A stretch of DNA of 23,849 nucleotides from Chara braunii. Taxonomy: Eukaryota > Streptophyta > Charophyceae > Charales > Characeae. Position numbers and translations under genes: made by a program. This document shows positions 9,961-18,620 of the stretch, piece by piece (the stretch's first letter is position 1; each line of letters begins with the position of its first letter). The notes under the pieces were generated by a model. The model saw only the letters and a program-made list of their open reading frames with translations. It ran no database searches and was not told where the DNA came from. The DNA lies in assembly GCA_003427395.1 (NCBI GenBank), contig BFEA01000282.1:1177716-1201564 (forward strand), read 5' to 3'.

Positions 9961-10345
9961 ATGATGAGTAGAGGTCTTAGGGGTGGACTTTTTGTGGTAG
10001 AAGTCGATGCAGGTGGCCGTAAAGTTGGTGCCTTGGCAGACATAGGCTTTATGCGGAATTTCATCATCGGTGCTTGTGTGGATAGGCTGTGCTTAGGGGA
10101 CCAAGTGTGGCACTTGGCAGATTTGTAGCATCCACTTTAGCCAACAAGGACTTGATGGTTGTGACGTACTATGTCAAGGACGTGGTTTGTACCTCCTCTT
10201 ATGGAGGAAGGGAATGGAGACATAAAATTTCGTTCTTGTTAAGCGATGAGCTTCCATTCGACATGTTGCTAGGTATGTACTACCTCGAGGTTGAGAATCT
10301 CAGTTTGATTGGGATACAAAAGTTGCCTAATGGGAGGACCATTAG
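9961..10345 (+). pseudogene. pol: retropepsin-like protease of element B
   Basis: The start is placed at ATG 9961 or 9964. The segment reads GGLFVVEVDAGGRKVGALADIGFMRNFIIGA. By comparison with Ty3/gypsy proteases, ADIGFMRNFI stands where the catalytic D-[ST]-G is expected: Asp is present at 10039-10041 but the next residue is Ile (ATA) instead of Ser/Thr. That frame stops at TAG 10126-10128. A frameshift near 10100-10120 continues the domain in another frame to LPFDMLLGMYYLEVEN, which matches the C-terminal FD-[VM]-[IL]-LGM-xx-L motif of retropepsins. The reading frame runs on through a 75-bp tandem duplication to 10535. An active protease is very unlikely. Confidence 0.78.
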
Positions 10346-10365
10346 TGTGCAAAAGTATAAGGCTA

Positions 10366-10499
10366 GCATGTGCGCATCAATATATTCTATAATTATTACA
10401 AGCAGAATGGTGAGGAGGGTATGTACTCAGTCCTATGGGTGCATGTGCGCATCAATATATACTAAAATTATTACAAGCAAAATCGTGAGGAGGGTATGT
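10366..10499 (+). repeat. 75-bp tandem duplication in element B
   Basis: GCATGTGCGCATCAATATAT begins at 10366 and again at 10441, and the copies stay alike to GAGGAGGGTATGT. Copy 2 is truncated at about 10499. The 75-bp period is a multiple of three and keeps the surrounding frame open. Confidence 0.92.
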
Positions 10500-10635
10500 C
10501 CTCGGTCTTTGTCTCTGAGAAAGGGGAGACCGTAAAAACACGCCCAGAGATAGAAGAAATCGTCACTAGATATCCAGATCTTTTCGAGGAGCCTTCTGGA
10601 GTTGTTGAGAGGGAGATTGTCCATGCTATTGAAGC

Positions 10636-10707
10636 CATTCGGGGATGCTAGTTAAGTCATTCGGGGATGCTATTGAAGTCGTTCCGGGATGCTATTGAAG
10701 TCATTAC
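10636..10707 (+). repeat. 22-bp tandem repeat in element B
   Basis: CATTCGGGGATGCTA-type units begin at 10636, 10658, 10680 and, partly, 10702. The period is 22 bp, which shifts the frame at each copy. The last partial unit runs into the 148-bp duplication. Confidence 0.92.
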
Positions 10708-10997
10708 GGGGAGCAAAGTACCTAGAGGGAGGATTTACAGGATGTCTCCAGCAGCTAGATGAGGTTCGTCGACAGCTTAAGCACCTAACAGAGAAGGGTT
10801 GGATCCACCCTAGTACGTCCCCCTATGGTGCACCAATACCCTTTGTTCTCATTACAGGGAGCAAAGTACCTAGAGGGAGGATTTACAGGATGTCTTCAGC
10901 AGCTAGATGAGGTTCGCCGACAGCTTAAGCACCTAACAGAGAAGGGTTGGATCCACCCTAGTACGTCCCCCTATGGTGCGCCAATACCCTTTGTTCC
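10702..10997 (+). repeat. 148-bp tandem duplication at the start of RT in element B
   Basis: Two adjacent copies, about 10702-10849 and 10850-10997, differ at about four positions by eye. They cover the RT N-terminal region (KVPRGRIYRMS to PYGAPIPFV). 148 is not a multiple of three, so the duplication alone breaks the pol frame. Confidence 0.95.
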
Positions 10998-11456
10998 CAA
11001 CAAAGGGGGGGCCTTGAGGATGGGCATTGACCATAGGGGCCTCGATGCCATCATTGTAAAGCACGTTGAGCCCCTACCCCGCATCAATGACCTATTGGAC
11101 CGAGTGCAGGGATGTCGGTACTTCACCAAGATAGAATTAAAGTTTGGATACCATCAGATTGCAATCCGCCCTAAGGATCACCACAAAACCGCTTTTCATA
11201 CCAGGTACGGTATGCACGAGTTTGTGGAGAAGCCTTTCGGTCTTTGCAATGCTCCTGGGACATTCCAGCACGCAATGAATAGGATCTTTCATAACGACTT
11301 AGATAAGTTTATCGTTGTGTACCTTGATGACATTCTTATCTTTAGTAGGACTGTGGAGGAGCACGCCAAGCATGTAGACCCGGTGTTGGGAGTCCTTCAA
11401 CACTAGTACAAGATAAACTTGAATTTGGTCACACCAAGATCTGGTTTCTAGGTCAT
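10709..11456 (+). pseudogene. pol: reverse transcriptase of element B
   Basis: RT copies element RNA into cDNA. From the second copy of the duplication a 194-codon frame (10825-11406) carries KGWIHPSTSPYGAP, the MGIDHRGLDAI block, PLPRINDLLDRVQG, motif A, the PFGLCNAPGTFQ block and motif C. Motif C (YLDDIL, from 11320) is intact. In motif A the usual catalytic Asp of KIDLK is Glu (TKIELKFGYHQ, codon 11134-11136), which should impair or abolish polymerisation. TAG at 11404-11406 interrupts the frame inside a YKINL thumb motif; remnants continue to about 11456. The same region is deleted in A. Frames before and after are out of phase because of the duplications. Confidence 0.9.
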
Positions 11457-12184
11457 GAAATTTTGGTAGATAGATTGAGGCCTAAAAATGTGAAGATTGG
11501 CAGCATACGTGACTTGTCTAGACCTCAGTATGTGACTGAGGTGAGGTCGTTCGTCGGGATGACGGGCTACTATCGTCCGTTTGTGAAGAACTATAGTGTT
11601 GTACACTTCTTGACACCCCATGGGAGTGGACAAACGAGTGTGTGGCAGCCTTCGAAAGAGTGAAATATGCTTTCACACACCATGAAGTCTTGATTTTTCC
11701 GGACCCTAAGATGCCATTGGTTGTGACCGTGGATGCCAGTCAATATGGCATTGGCGCGGTCCTTGCCCAGCAGGAGGGGAAAACGTTGAGGTCGATCGAG
11801 TACATGAATAAGAAGATGCCGTCTCAAAAAGTCCACCTACGAGCGGTAGAGCTCTACGCCCTATACGAAGCGTTGACTCACTGGAGGCACTACGTCCTTG
11901 CAGATTTTTTGACGTAAGATCTCACTATGAGACTCTTCGCTGGATCAAAACACGACCTGCTCTCTTTGACGCATTGAAGAGATGGATCATACTTTAAGTT
12001 GGACCACCTTAAGGGAGAGTACAATAAGGTAGCGGATGCATTGTCTAGGAGGGCGGACTATCAGGGCGCACCAGTGATTGAGTTCGGAATATTTGATGAT
12101 GTGACTTGATCCATGGTGGAAGCCTATCAAGAGGACCCTATGATGTCTGAAATCATTCGCTAGCTCGAGGCCAAAGATAAGGCC
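11457..12184 (+). pseudogene. pol: RT connection and RNase H of element B
   Basis: The connection domain (RLRPKNVKIGSIRDL, SFVGMTGYYRPFVKNYS) loses its SPLTDLT part to a small deletion near 11605, then changes frame. The 11642-11917 frame holds most of RNase H: first Asp (TVDASQYGIGAVLAQQ), SIEYMNKKMPS and the Glu (VELYALYEALTHWRHY). Further frame changes after 11917 break the DH motif region (SHYETLRWIKT where A has TDHQTLKWIKT). The terminal KVADALSRRADY is legible near 12025-12062 in yet another frame. Short deletions also remove residues found in A around KRWIEVIDQYD. Confidence 0.85.
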
Positions 12185-12886
12185 ACATCCGATGAGTTCG
12201 TAGTGGTGGAGGACTTGGTGTTCCTCGAGATGGCAGGGAATAAACATTTGTGTGTTCCATCTAGAGAGTCTTTGCGTAGTTTATTTCTAGGTGAATGCCA
12301 TGACACAACCGGTCATTTTGGTTTCAAGAAAACTTCAGCAAATTTAGTGCAGCATTTTTGGTTGCCCACGATGATGGATGACACAAAGAAGTACGCAGAG
12401 ACATATAAGGATTGCCAACGTGCCACACCAAGGACACAGGTACCATTGGTGCTTTATTAATCCCTTGCCTATTCCTGCTGGCCCTGGCCAAAGTGTGTCC
12501 ATGGACTTCATGGATACCCTGGTGACAAGCATGCTAGATTGATTGCTATGACAGAGACTGCCAAGACTGCCCACATAATCAAGTTGTTTATGGATAATTG
12601 GGTGCGATACTTTGGTATTCCTAAGTCCATTGTTAGTGACAGAGACGTCAGATTCACAAGTGAGCTATGGCAGAACACGACCCGACAAATGAGAACCCAA
12701 CTGCAGATGACATTAGGGAATCAGCTCGAGTCCAATGGCCAAGCTGAGCAGATGATCAAGGTAGTGCAGCACTTGCTCATGCATTATATCAAGCCGAGCG
12801 AAGATGACTGGGATGAGAAGTTGCCACTCATCTCCAGCCTGTACAATAATACTGCGCACAACACTACCGACATGACTTTCAACTAG
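12185..12886 (+). pseudogene. pol: integrase of element B, internally deleted
   Basis: The HHCC finger starts with ECHDTTGHFGFKKTSANLVQHFW, but the first Cys of the CxxC pair is Tyr (TYKDCQ). A stop at about 12460 follows. The core's first catalytic Asp (SMDFMD, codon 12504-12506) is separated from the rest by a deletion of about 18-20 residues present in A (the KSGKRDIFVIVDRFTKYT part). The second Asp (SDRDVRF) and the Glu (GQAE) are retained with the correct 35-residue spacing in the frame 12539-12886. The usual HPE before NGQ reads QLE. The frame ends at TAG 12884-12886 just before LHLGW. Confidence 0.88.
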
Positions 12887-13103
12887 CTGCATCTTGGTTG
12901 GACGCCCAGACGTGAACATTGATGACATTATCGAGCACAAGGTGATGCCTGTTCCGAAACCTACTGGCAGGGGTCAACCTTGGAAACTGCAGATGCAATA
13001 TCGAGTGCGGTTCAGACATCATGCCGATCCGAACGAAGATCGGTGGTTCACAAGAGAAGAACTGATCAAGACAGCTCCGCGGGTTGTTTCCTCTTACAAA
13101 TGA
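12887..13103 (+). pseudogene. pol: integrase C-terminus fused by deletion to chromodomain-like tail, element B
   Basis: LHLGWTPR is followed almost at once by DVNIDDIIEHK. Comparison with A shows a deletion that removed the integrase GPY/F region. The remaining 12894-13103 frame reads through IEHKVMPVPKP, QYRVRFRHHADPNEDRWFTREELIKTAPRVV and ends after SSYK. This matches the chromodomain pattern YxV-x-I-x-H...[YF]xVxW-like strand...DxWxxxxEL...AxxVV. Chromodomains are thought to steer chromovirus integration to marked chromatin. The aromatic-cage residues are only partly evident, so histone binding is unproved. Confidence 0.75.
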
Positions 13104-13805
13104 AGACTCTAAGGGAAGCAGCCTGCTGATTAAAGAACTTCTCAGAGGACTACTGAAGTAATGGAGGAGTGAGTGTGAGGATCTGTGCCCTCGGCATGCC
13201 TATGTGTGCCCCCACCTATAGGCCTTGTGCCTGCCCTAAGTGAAGGCGGGCCCTTGTATCTCATCGAGGCCTGCATATGGCAATTTTCGCGGGCCCTATG
13301 GGGCACCAAATAGTTAACACGCGTCAGTTGGTTACTTGATCCCTGCTCGTGAGCATCACAATCTTTCGTGAGCCTTCTAGGCTCTTCTTGCATTGACGTG
13401 GAAGCAGGCCTCTCGGCCTATCAAAAAGCATGGAACACCTCATTAGGCGCGGGGTGGTTGGGCGCGCCTAACTGCTGCGGGTCCAAGTCACTGTCTGACT
13501 AGGCCTCGGCGTAGACACTTTGGCCCAACCTGAAGCTACTGGGCAAACCAGGAAGCCATCCCAAGCAGCCTTCGAGCCAGGGACTTTGCGTATAGGAAAG
13601 TGCCTGTCCATGGGGAATACATTGGGGCACTTTGTGGACTCGCTGGAGCACTGCCCTTCTGGGCGCTCACAGTCGATAGAGAGACAAAGGCCTGGGCACA
13701 CACGGGTGCAGGTGGGAAGGGGTCGCTGCATGGAACAATCGCAGCGCCAAGCGAGCCATAACTAGGATTTGGCGCAGGGTGTTCAGCGCGGTTGGTGGTG
13801 GTCTT
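13104..13805 (+). other. element B 3' untranslated region
   Basis: About 700 bases with no recognised gene, aligning in patches with A 6383-7117. It contains GGGCCC palindromes and several GGCCTNNNGGCC-like spots. Overlapping frames on both strands have no motif. Confidence 0.6.
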
Positions 13806-13821
13806 AGGCAGAGGGGAAAGT
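13806..13821 (+). other. polypurine tract of element B
   Basis: AGGCAGAGGGGAAAGT lies directly before the LTR start TGTGGGTG, in the same position as the tract at 7118-7131 of A. Confidence 0.65.
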
Positions 13822-13923
13822 TGTGGGTGAAGACGGGTGTGGGCATTGACAAGGCGAAGGAGAGAAAAGATGTGAGAGCACGTACCTACCTGGTCCTGGC
13901 CGAGGTATGCATGCTCGATGGTA
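13822..13923 (+). repeat. truncated 3' LTR of element B
   Basis: The first 102 bp align with the start of the LTR at 7132, then the match stops where the element C LTR begins at 13924. No LTR end (ATATTCCTTGCA) occurs to the right of element C in this window. Confidence 0.65.
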
Positions 13924-14198
13924 TGAACGTGGTTGTTTGTTGTCAGCTGACCAACACTCTCACGCATAGACTTCCAAGTATGCCCATACATACACAGAAG
14001 GAAGGGGAGAGGATGGGAGTATCACACCGCACAGAGAGAGATAAACACAGTGGAAGACTTGACCATGCGATATGACAGAGAACACTGAAAGTGCACTTCG
14101 CTCCACAGAATCCTCACAACCAGTCACAAAGGGAAGCCGAGTCGATCACATCCAAGAAACAATGAAGCAATGATAGTCCAAACCCAGTATCAACACTG

Positions 14199-14204
14199 TT
14201 TATT
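14199..14204 (-). promoter_or_regulatory. AATAAA polyadenylation signal in element C LTR
   Basis: AATAAA on the - strand, conserved at 22061-22066 in the other LTR. It lies just downstream (in transcript sense) of the 10-bp hairpin at 14249-14272, a plausible R-region 3' end signal. Confidence 0.55.
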
Positions 14205-14248
14205 AAACTCAGAGTCTCGAATTGCCAGAATAACCCCAAAACTATGGT

Positions 14249-14272
14249 GCGCTGCTCAGAAATGAGCAGCGC
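14249..14272 (-). other. conserved 10-bp hairpin in element C LTR
   Basis: On the + strand GCGCTGCTCA, loop GAAA, TGAGCAGCGC: a perfect 10-bp inverted repeat with a four-base loop. The right LTR (22111-22134) has one base change, which in the element transcript still allows a G-U pair. The AATAAA lies about 45 bases further along in the transcript direction. Confidence 0.8.
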
Positions 14273-15181
14273 TTCACTCCCCACACCCTGAGTAACCGCC
14301 AAATCACCCTGAGCCCCTGAAACAAGTAGTGCCACCCAGATACTACTCCCAAAGGGAAGTGCCACCCTGAAACAGGCGTCTGAGGCCAAGCGCTTCTCAG
14401 AGGACGAAGAAGAAGACCAGCGCCACAGTGTCTGATGATGATGAAGTGCCGAATGACTTCCCGGGTGGAAGCCTGCAGCAGCGCCACCTCTCCTGACAAG
14501 ATGATCTCCGAGGAAGAAGTTGCAACTATGGCTGCAGTGCCACACACCCTGTAACCCTGCTTCTGAGGAGGGTTCAGCAGGGCACCGACTTCTCCTGCCT
14601 CCAGCAGACGTCAGATAGCTCGGACCTCTGGCAGCCCCGTTTGTTGTCAGAGTACAGCATCAGCCCCAACTATGGCTGGCACTCCGCAGGTCCACCTATG
14701 GCCGTCTTCTCCAACGTTGGAGCTGTCACCACCTCCAGTTCATGCGTTGTGCAGCAGCGGTGGACCTGGTACCGATTGCCAAAAGCCCCGAAGCGATTCC
14801 CTCATCCTATCTGTAACCTACAGTAGCCTAGACACGACCTTGACTGGACTAACTGGATCGACCAGTACCGTTTCAATTTCAGCCTCTCGGCGCCTACCTA
14901 CCCGGCTATAGGCTACAGGACCGTCTATCAGCATAGGCCCTTAGGGCCTGTCTGTCCTAGGGGTAGCTCGGACCTGCTATTCGCAGTTAGGGTAGCTATA
15001 GGTAATTTCAGTTAGTACGGGCTTGTATTTTCTCGAATTTACAGAATGTCCCTCCAAAATTTCCCTACAGGTAGGTCTCTTGGTTAGCCCTCACAGCCAA
15101 ACAAAATTACGAATTTATCCTACCTATAGTACAACCTCGATGAGAGAGGCTACAAACCACTGGAACCAGCAAGTCATTGCA

Positions 15182-15196
15182 GACCTACCCTCCCCC
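15182..15196 (-). other. polypurine tract of element C
   Basis: On the - strand GGGGGAGGGTAGGTC directly precedes the LTR start TGCAATGACTTGC. It is the expected plus-strand primer site. Confidence 0.88.
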
Positions 15197-15214
15197 GAAG
15201 TGAGGACCTCTGAG

Positions 15215-15545
15215 CTAGGGGCGTAGGCGTGCAAAGCGGCGAAGGGGTTCTCCCTTCTGCGCTGCCTCATATTTGAGGACAACAGACTTCGCAGTTTCCA
15301 GTAGTTCCTTGCGAGTGAACCAACGATCTTCAGTACGCGGTTGATAAGAAAACTTCACAAGGCACTCTTTGTTTGGGTTTGTACCTATCTCATCCTCAAT
15401 TGAGTCCACCTCATATCCCTTGCTAGGGATCGGCGGACCAAACTGAGGGGCCCTGTGTGGAAATGCATCAGATGACGTAAACGGTAACCGCTTAGATGCA
15501 TGGAAAACAGGGTAGGTTTGTAGTTGCATAGGGACATCCACAGTT
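15215..15545 (-). pseudogene. pol: chromodomain-like C-terminus of element C pol
   Basis: The frame reads VDVPMQLQTYPVFHASKRLPF, the usual junction after integrase in Ty3/gypsy elements. A chromodomain follows: YEVDSIEDEI, then ECLVKFSYQPRTEDRWFTRKELLETAKSVVLKYE, ending in a basic tail (RRFARLRP). The EDRWFTRKEL part resembles the EDRWFTREEL of element B, so the two families share this module. It is out of frame with the integrase core because of a shift near 15545-15600, and a TAG stands just before VDVPM. Confidence 0.85.
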
Positions 15546-16520
15546 TAGGATGGTCCAAAAGTATCTCCTCTCGCTGTATCTAAGACCTGCCATGGACCGA
15601 TGTATCGTGTCCTCCTCTCGTGACAACTCAGAACTGAGTACCCACACCCAATCACCTGTGCGAATAGTAGAGGGACGTATGTGCCTATTAACCTGCCGAA
15701 TCATAGCTTTTTGAGCTTTCAGCAAGTTGGCACAGGCGCGCTCAATGTCCACACGGTAATGTTTGGTGAGCTCTGCAGTTCCAGGCGTCAACGTAGGGGT
15801 AGCCTTATCGATGATGTCATCGAGAGGCTGTCGTGGCTCACGACCCCAATGCAATCTGTAGGTTGTAAAGCCTGTGGAGGAGTGTACAAAAGTGTTATAC
15901 ACAAGCTGTGCACAACCCAAATGGAGATCCCAGTCCGCCTGGTCTGGACCGATCATAGGACGCAGCAGCTGGAATAAAATCTGGTTCATCACTTCAGCCT
16001 GACCATTGGCTTCAGGATGACGTCCAGATGTCATGTCCGAGCGAGAATGAAGGTAATCCATGCGGTAGGATTGCCATTCATTGCTTCAAAATCCGGGATC
16101 TCTGTCATTGACTATAGAGGTGGGTGGTCCATGATATAACCCACCTGTCAACAAATGTCGCATGAACTGCTGGAACGAGAGCCTTAGCTGGTAAGGGGAT
16201 GAACTCTGCATATTTGGAAAACCGATCCACACATACCATTTCCCGACGCATACCACGTGGTGAGGTCCTACCCAGATCAGTAAAGTCAATGAACACTGAT
16301 TGTGCAGGTGCTTTAGGAATGGGTAGTGGTTTGAGTAGGCCAAGGGGAGGTCGACGTACTACCTTATTCCTCTGGCATAACTCACATGTTTCCACATAGT
16401 GCAACATGGCACTCCTCATCTCCTTCCTGAAGAAGTGCCTTACAGGGCTGCATACGATTTGAGGGCACCAAAGTGACCATAAGCATCATGACACTCTGAC
16501 ATCAGAAGTGCTCTCAACTT
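15546..16520 (-). pseudogene. pol: integrase of element C
   Basis: The HHCC finger is present (ECHDAYGHFGALKSYAAL, then after a frameshift near 16440 YVETCELCQRNK) with both Cys kept. The core starts SVFIDFTDLG with the first catalytic Asp and continues with CVDRFSKYAEFIPL. A frameshift near 16180-16220 leads to the second Asp (VNDRDPGF), followed by a TGA. In the same frame HPEANGQAE carries the catalytic Glu (Asp-Glu spacing one residue longer than 35). VYNTFVHSSTGFTTYRLHWG and the HxxxI-like RQVNRHIRPSTIRTGDWVWV segment follow. A frameshift then leads to the GPY/F motif (RYIGPWQVLDT) near 15570-15600. Confidence 0.9.
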
Positions 16521-17138
16521 GCGGTTTTGGGGAATGCACAGGCGTTCCTCGCCTCTACTGCTAGTATACAGCAGATCTGAAACCATAGTATATCCTGGTT
16601 CAGAGGCAGGATCATCCTGAAGATTCCTCACTATGGGCCCAAAAATCGGGTCCTGGGGCAGCACAAGAAGGGCTATGGTCTGACGAGTCTTTTCTCCAAA
16701 AGAGTGAGTAAAGGAAATTAGAAAGAGAGCGTCTGACCTACGAGAAAGGGCACTGACTACACGATTGTTGCAGCCCTTCTTGTGCTTTAGTTCAAAGTCA
16801 AACATGTCAATGAATTGAATATAGCGAGTAAGCTTGTCATTCAGTTCTCCCTGGGACTTCATCCATTGAAGGGTGGAGTGATCTGAAAAGATCTTGAAGT
16901 GCCTGCCCAGGAGGAAGTGCTTCCAATGTTTGAGCGCTGACACAAGAGCATAGAGCTCTTTCTCATAGGAGTCCTGCAACTTCTTGGTTTTGATCTTCTT
17001 ACTCATATATTCAATAGGCTGCAGACCATTCCCATTATCCTGTTGAAGTACCGCTCCTACACCATACTGACTTGCATCAGTGGTTAGCAAAAATGGCAAA
17101 GTAGGATCAGGTAACTTCAGAACAGGGGCACGAATCAA
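16440..17138 (-). pseudogene. pol: RNase H of element C (and start of integrase finger)
   Basis: A 232-codon open frame. RNase H starts LLTTDASQYGVGAVLQQ (first Asp), SIEYM-like PIEYMSKKIKTKKL, then YEKELYALVSALKHWKHFLLG (Glu) and FSDHSTLQWM (third Asp). The final motif reads NNRVVSALSRR where NxVxDALSRR is expected, so the fourth metal-binding Asp is Ser. Downstream comes the linker with PIFGPIVRNLQDDP and RLCIPQNRKLRALLMSECHDAYGHFG, the beginning of the integrase zinc finger. It ends at a stop after KSYAAL. Confidence 0.9.
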
Positions 17139-18110
17139 GGCCTCCTTGAAACGTGTGAAAGTCTCCTGACACTCTGATGTCCAAAGAAAGGAAGTGTTTT
17201 CTTTGTGAGGTCAGTCAAGGGTGGTGCAATGGATGAGAAGTTCTTAATGAACTTCGTGTAGTAAGATGCAAGACCTAAGAAAGACTGAACATCACAAATG
17301 TTAACAGGCTTCAGCCAGTCCTGAACAGCAGCGACTTTCGTTGCTTGAAGAGCCAACCCCTCTCCTGAAATGACATGACCCAGACAAGACCACAAAGGGA
17401 ACTCCAAAAGAGGACTTCGCCCTGTTGATCTTGTACGAGTTATCATGTAAGGCCTGGAGAACCAGAGCCAGATGTTGCGCATGCTCCTGGACAGAACGAC
17501 TAAATACTAGGATATCATCCAAGTAGACAACTACGAACTTGTCCAGGTAAGGCTTGAGTATGCGATGCATCTTTGTTTGGAAAGTGGCTGGGGCACTGCA
17601 AAGACCGAATGGCATGACCAGGTACTCATAAGTACCATACCTAGGCTTGAAGGCTGTCTTGTGGACATCACCTTCAACCATCTCAATCTGGTGATAGCCA
17701 ATTTTGAGGTCGATCTTGCTAAAAATAGTGCAACCCTGCGCTGTATCCAATAGATCATCAATACGAGGAAGAGGCTTTGTAAACTTCCTCGTAATCTTAT
17801 TGAGACCCCTGTAGTCCATACACATTATGAACTCAATATTCCCCTTTGGAACAAAAAGGACTGGTGGCCCAAACTCAGATGTGTTGGGCCGAATCCAACC
17901 CTTGCTGATCAGGGTCTCTAACTGTTTCCTGAGCTCGTCCGGTTCAGCAGGGGACATCCTGTAGACCCGGCCCTTGGGAGGGACCGAGCCAAACACGAGC
18001 TCAATCTTATGTTTGGTCTGCCTATGGACAAGTCTAGTAGGCTGTTGCATAAGATCTGAGAACCGGTCAACATCCTGCTGAATTTGCGAGGGACGAGGAG
18101 CAGTTTCCAC
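17139..18110 (-). pseudogene. pol: reverse transcriptase of element C
   Basis: The best-preserved RT in the window. In one frame (18110-17301): VPPKGRVYRMSP, KGWIRPNTSEFGPPVLFVPK, MDYRGLNKIT, PLPRIDDLLDTAQG, motif A with its Asp (SKIDLKIGYHQ), KTAFKPRYGTYEYLVMPFGL, CSAPATFQ and motif C YLDDIL (17525-17508). All three catalytic Asp are present. A frameshift near 17390 moves to LGHVISGEGLALQ, FLGLASYYTKFIKNFS and APPLTDLTKK. A second near 17170 moves to the frame with FKEALIRAPVLKLPDP and RNase H. Polymerase active-site residues are intact, but the connection region is broken. Confidence 0.92.
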
Positions 18111-18620
18111 ATCAGTCTATTTGACATAAACCACAAACAAACGTGCGTGGTCAGTTTGGCGCGAGAGACGCATAAAATTGCGAGCACGCTATTGGTCGGA
18201 TGATACTCGTCAGCAAGCAAACAGGGGCGATAAACCCCATGCCGGTCAGGTAGCTCCACCCTAGGAATCTGCCAGTCGATCCTGGGGTTGGTGGCACTAA
18301 GTCACTGCATAGAGAACCCAAGGTCAAAGGGGACATCTGGGAACACAGAGAAATTCACGCGGTGCCTGATTTCTTTCTGCTTGTCAAAAATCACACGTAG
18401 ACCCTTGACAGCAGTCGTGATCCTGACTGTGGATGAGTCGCAAATGCGAACCTCAATAGGCTGTCGCAATTTTACCAGTCTCTGGTCCAAGTCCAAGAAC
18501 CCTTTTAACTTGGCTCCCAGGATAGAGGGTCGAAGTAGGATGAGGTTTGATCTGTGCTTCTTTCTTTCCTGCAAAGACAGGAAGAGGTCAGCAAGACTCT
18601 AGGACTCATCCTCCTCCCAC
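18111..18620 (-). pseudogene. pol: protease region of element C
   Basis: The open segment 18574-18302 reads ILGAKLKGFLDLDQRLVKL, PIEVRICDSSTVRITTAVKG and VNFSVFPDVPFDLGFSMQ, then a TGA, then LSATNPRIDWQIPRVELPD in the same frame. FDLGFSM...NPRIDW corresponds to the FDVILGM-xxL...NPxIDW end of retropepsins. The catalytic D-[ST]-G is not visible where it should be (near SILGAK), so the enzyme is probably dead. The stretch from there to RT (about 18250-18110) encodes a low-similarity linker. Confidence 0.72.

Larger units (their letters stand above)
7503..13923 (+). mobile_element. Element B: degenerate Ty3/gypsy (chromovirus-like) retrotransposon
   Basis: Same family as A, read on the + strand: short leader, gag (7810-9744), protease (9961-about 10345), RT, RNase H, integrase, chromodomain (to 13103), 3' UTR, polypurine tract and the first 102 bp of a 3' LTR. 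No PBS is found; the leader joins directly to the LTR ending at 7502. The 3' LTR is interrupted where element C begins at 13924. Every domain except the N-terminal gag and the chromodomain carries a frameshift, stop, deletion or duplication, so it cannot be autonomous. Confidence 0.9.
13924..15181 (-). repeat. 3' LTR of element C
   Basis: 1258 bp, paired with 21786-23025. By eye about 30 substitutions and one 6-bp gap separate the copies over the first 480 aligned bases, so the insertion is not recent. A second gap of about 14 bp in the right copy lies near 14925-14945. TG at the element start (TGCAAT...) and CA at the end (...GTTCA) are kept. Confidence 0.93.

Noticed and set aside
13520-14545. 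Frames of 80-150 codons in the B 3' UTR and C LTR
   Set aside because: They cross UTR/LTR boundaries, are not kept between the two C LTRs, and have no motif.
14920-15010. Possible TATA-like CTATAG in the element C LTR
   Set aside because: Weak match, several similar GCTATAGG words nearby, position relative to a start unknown.
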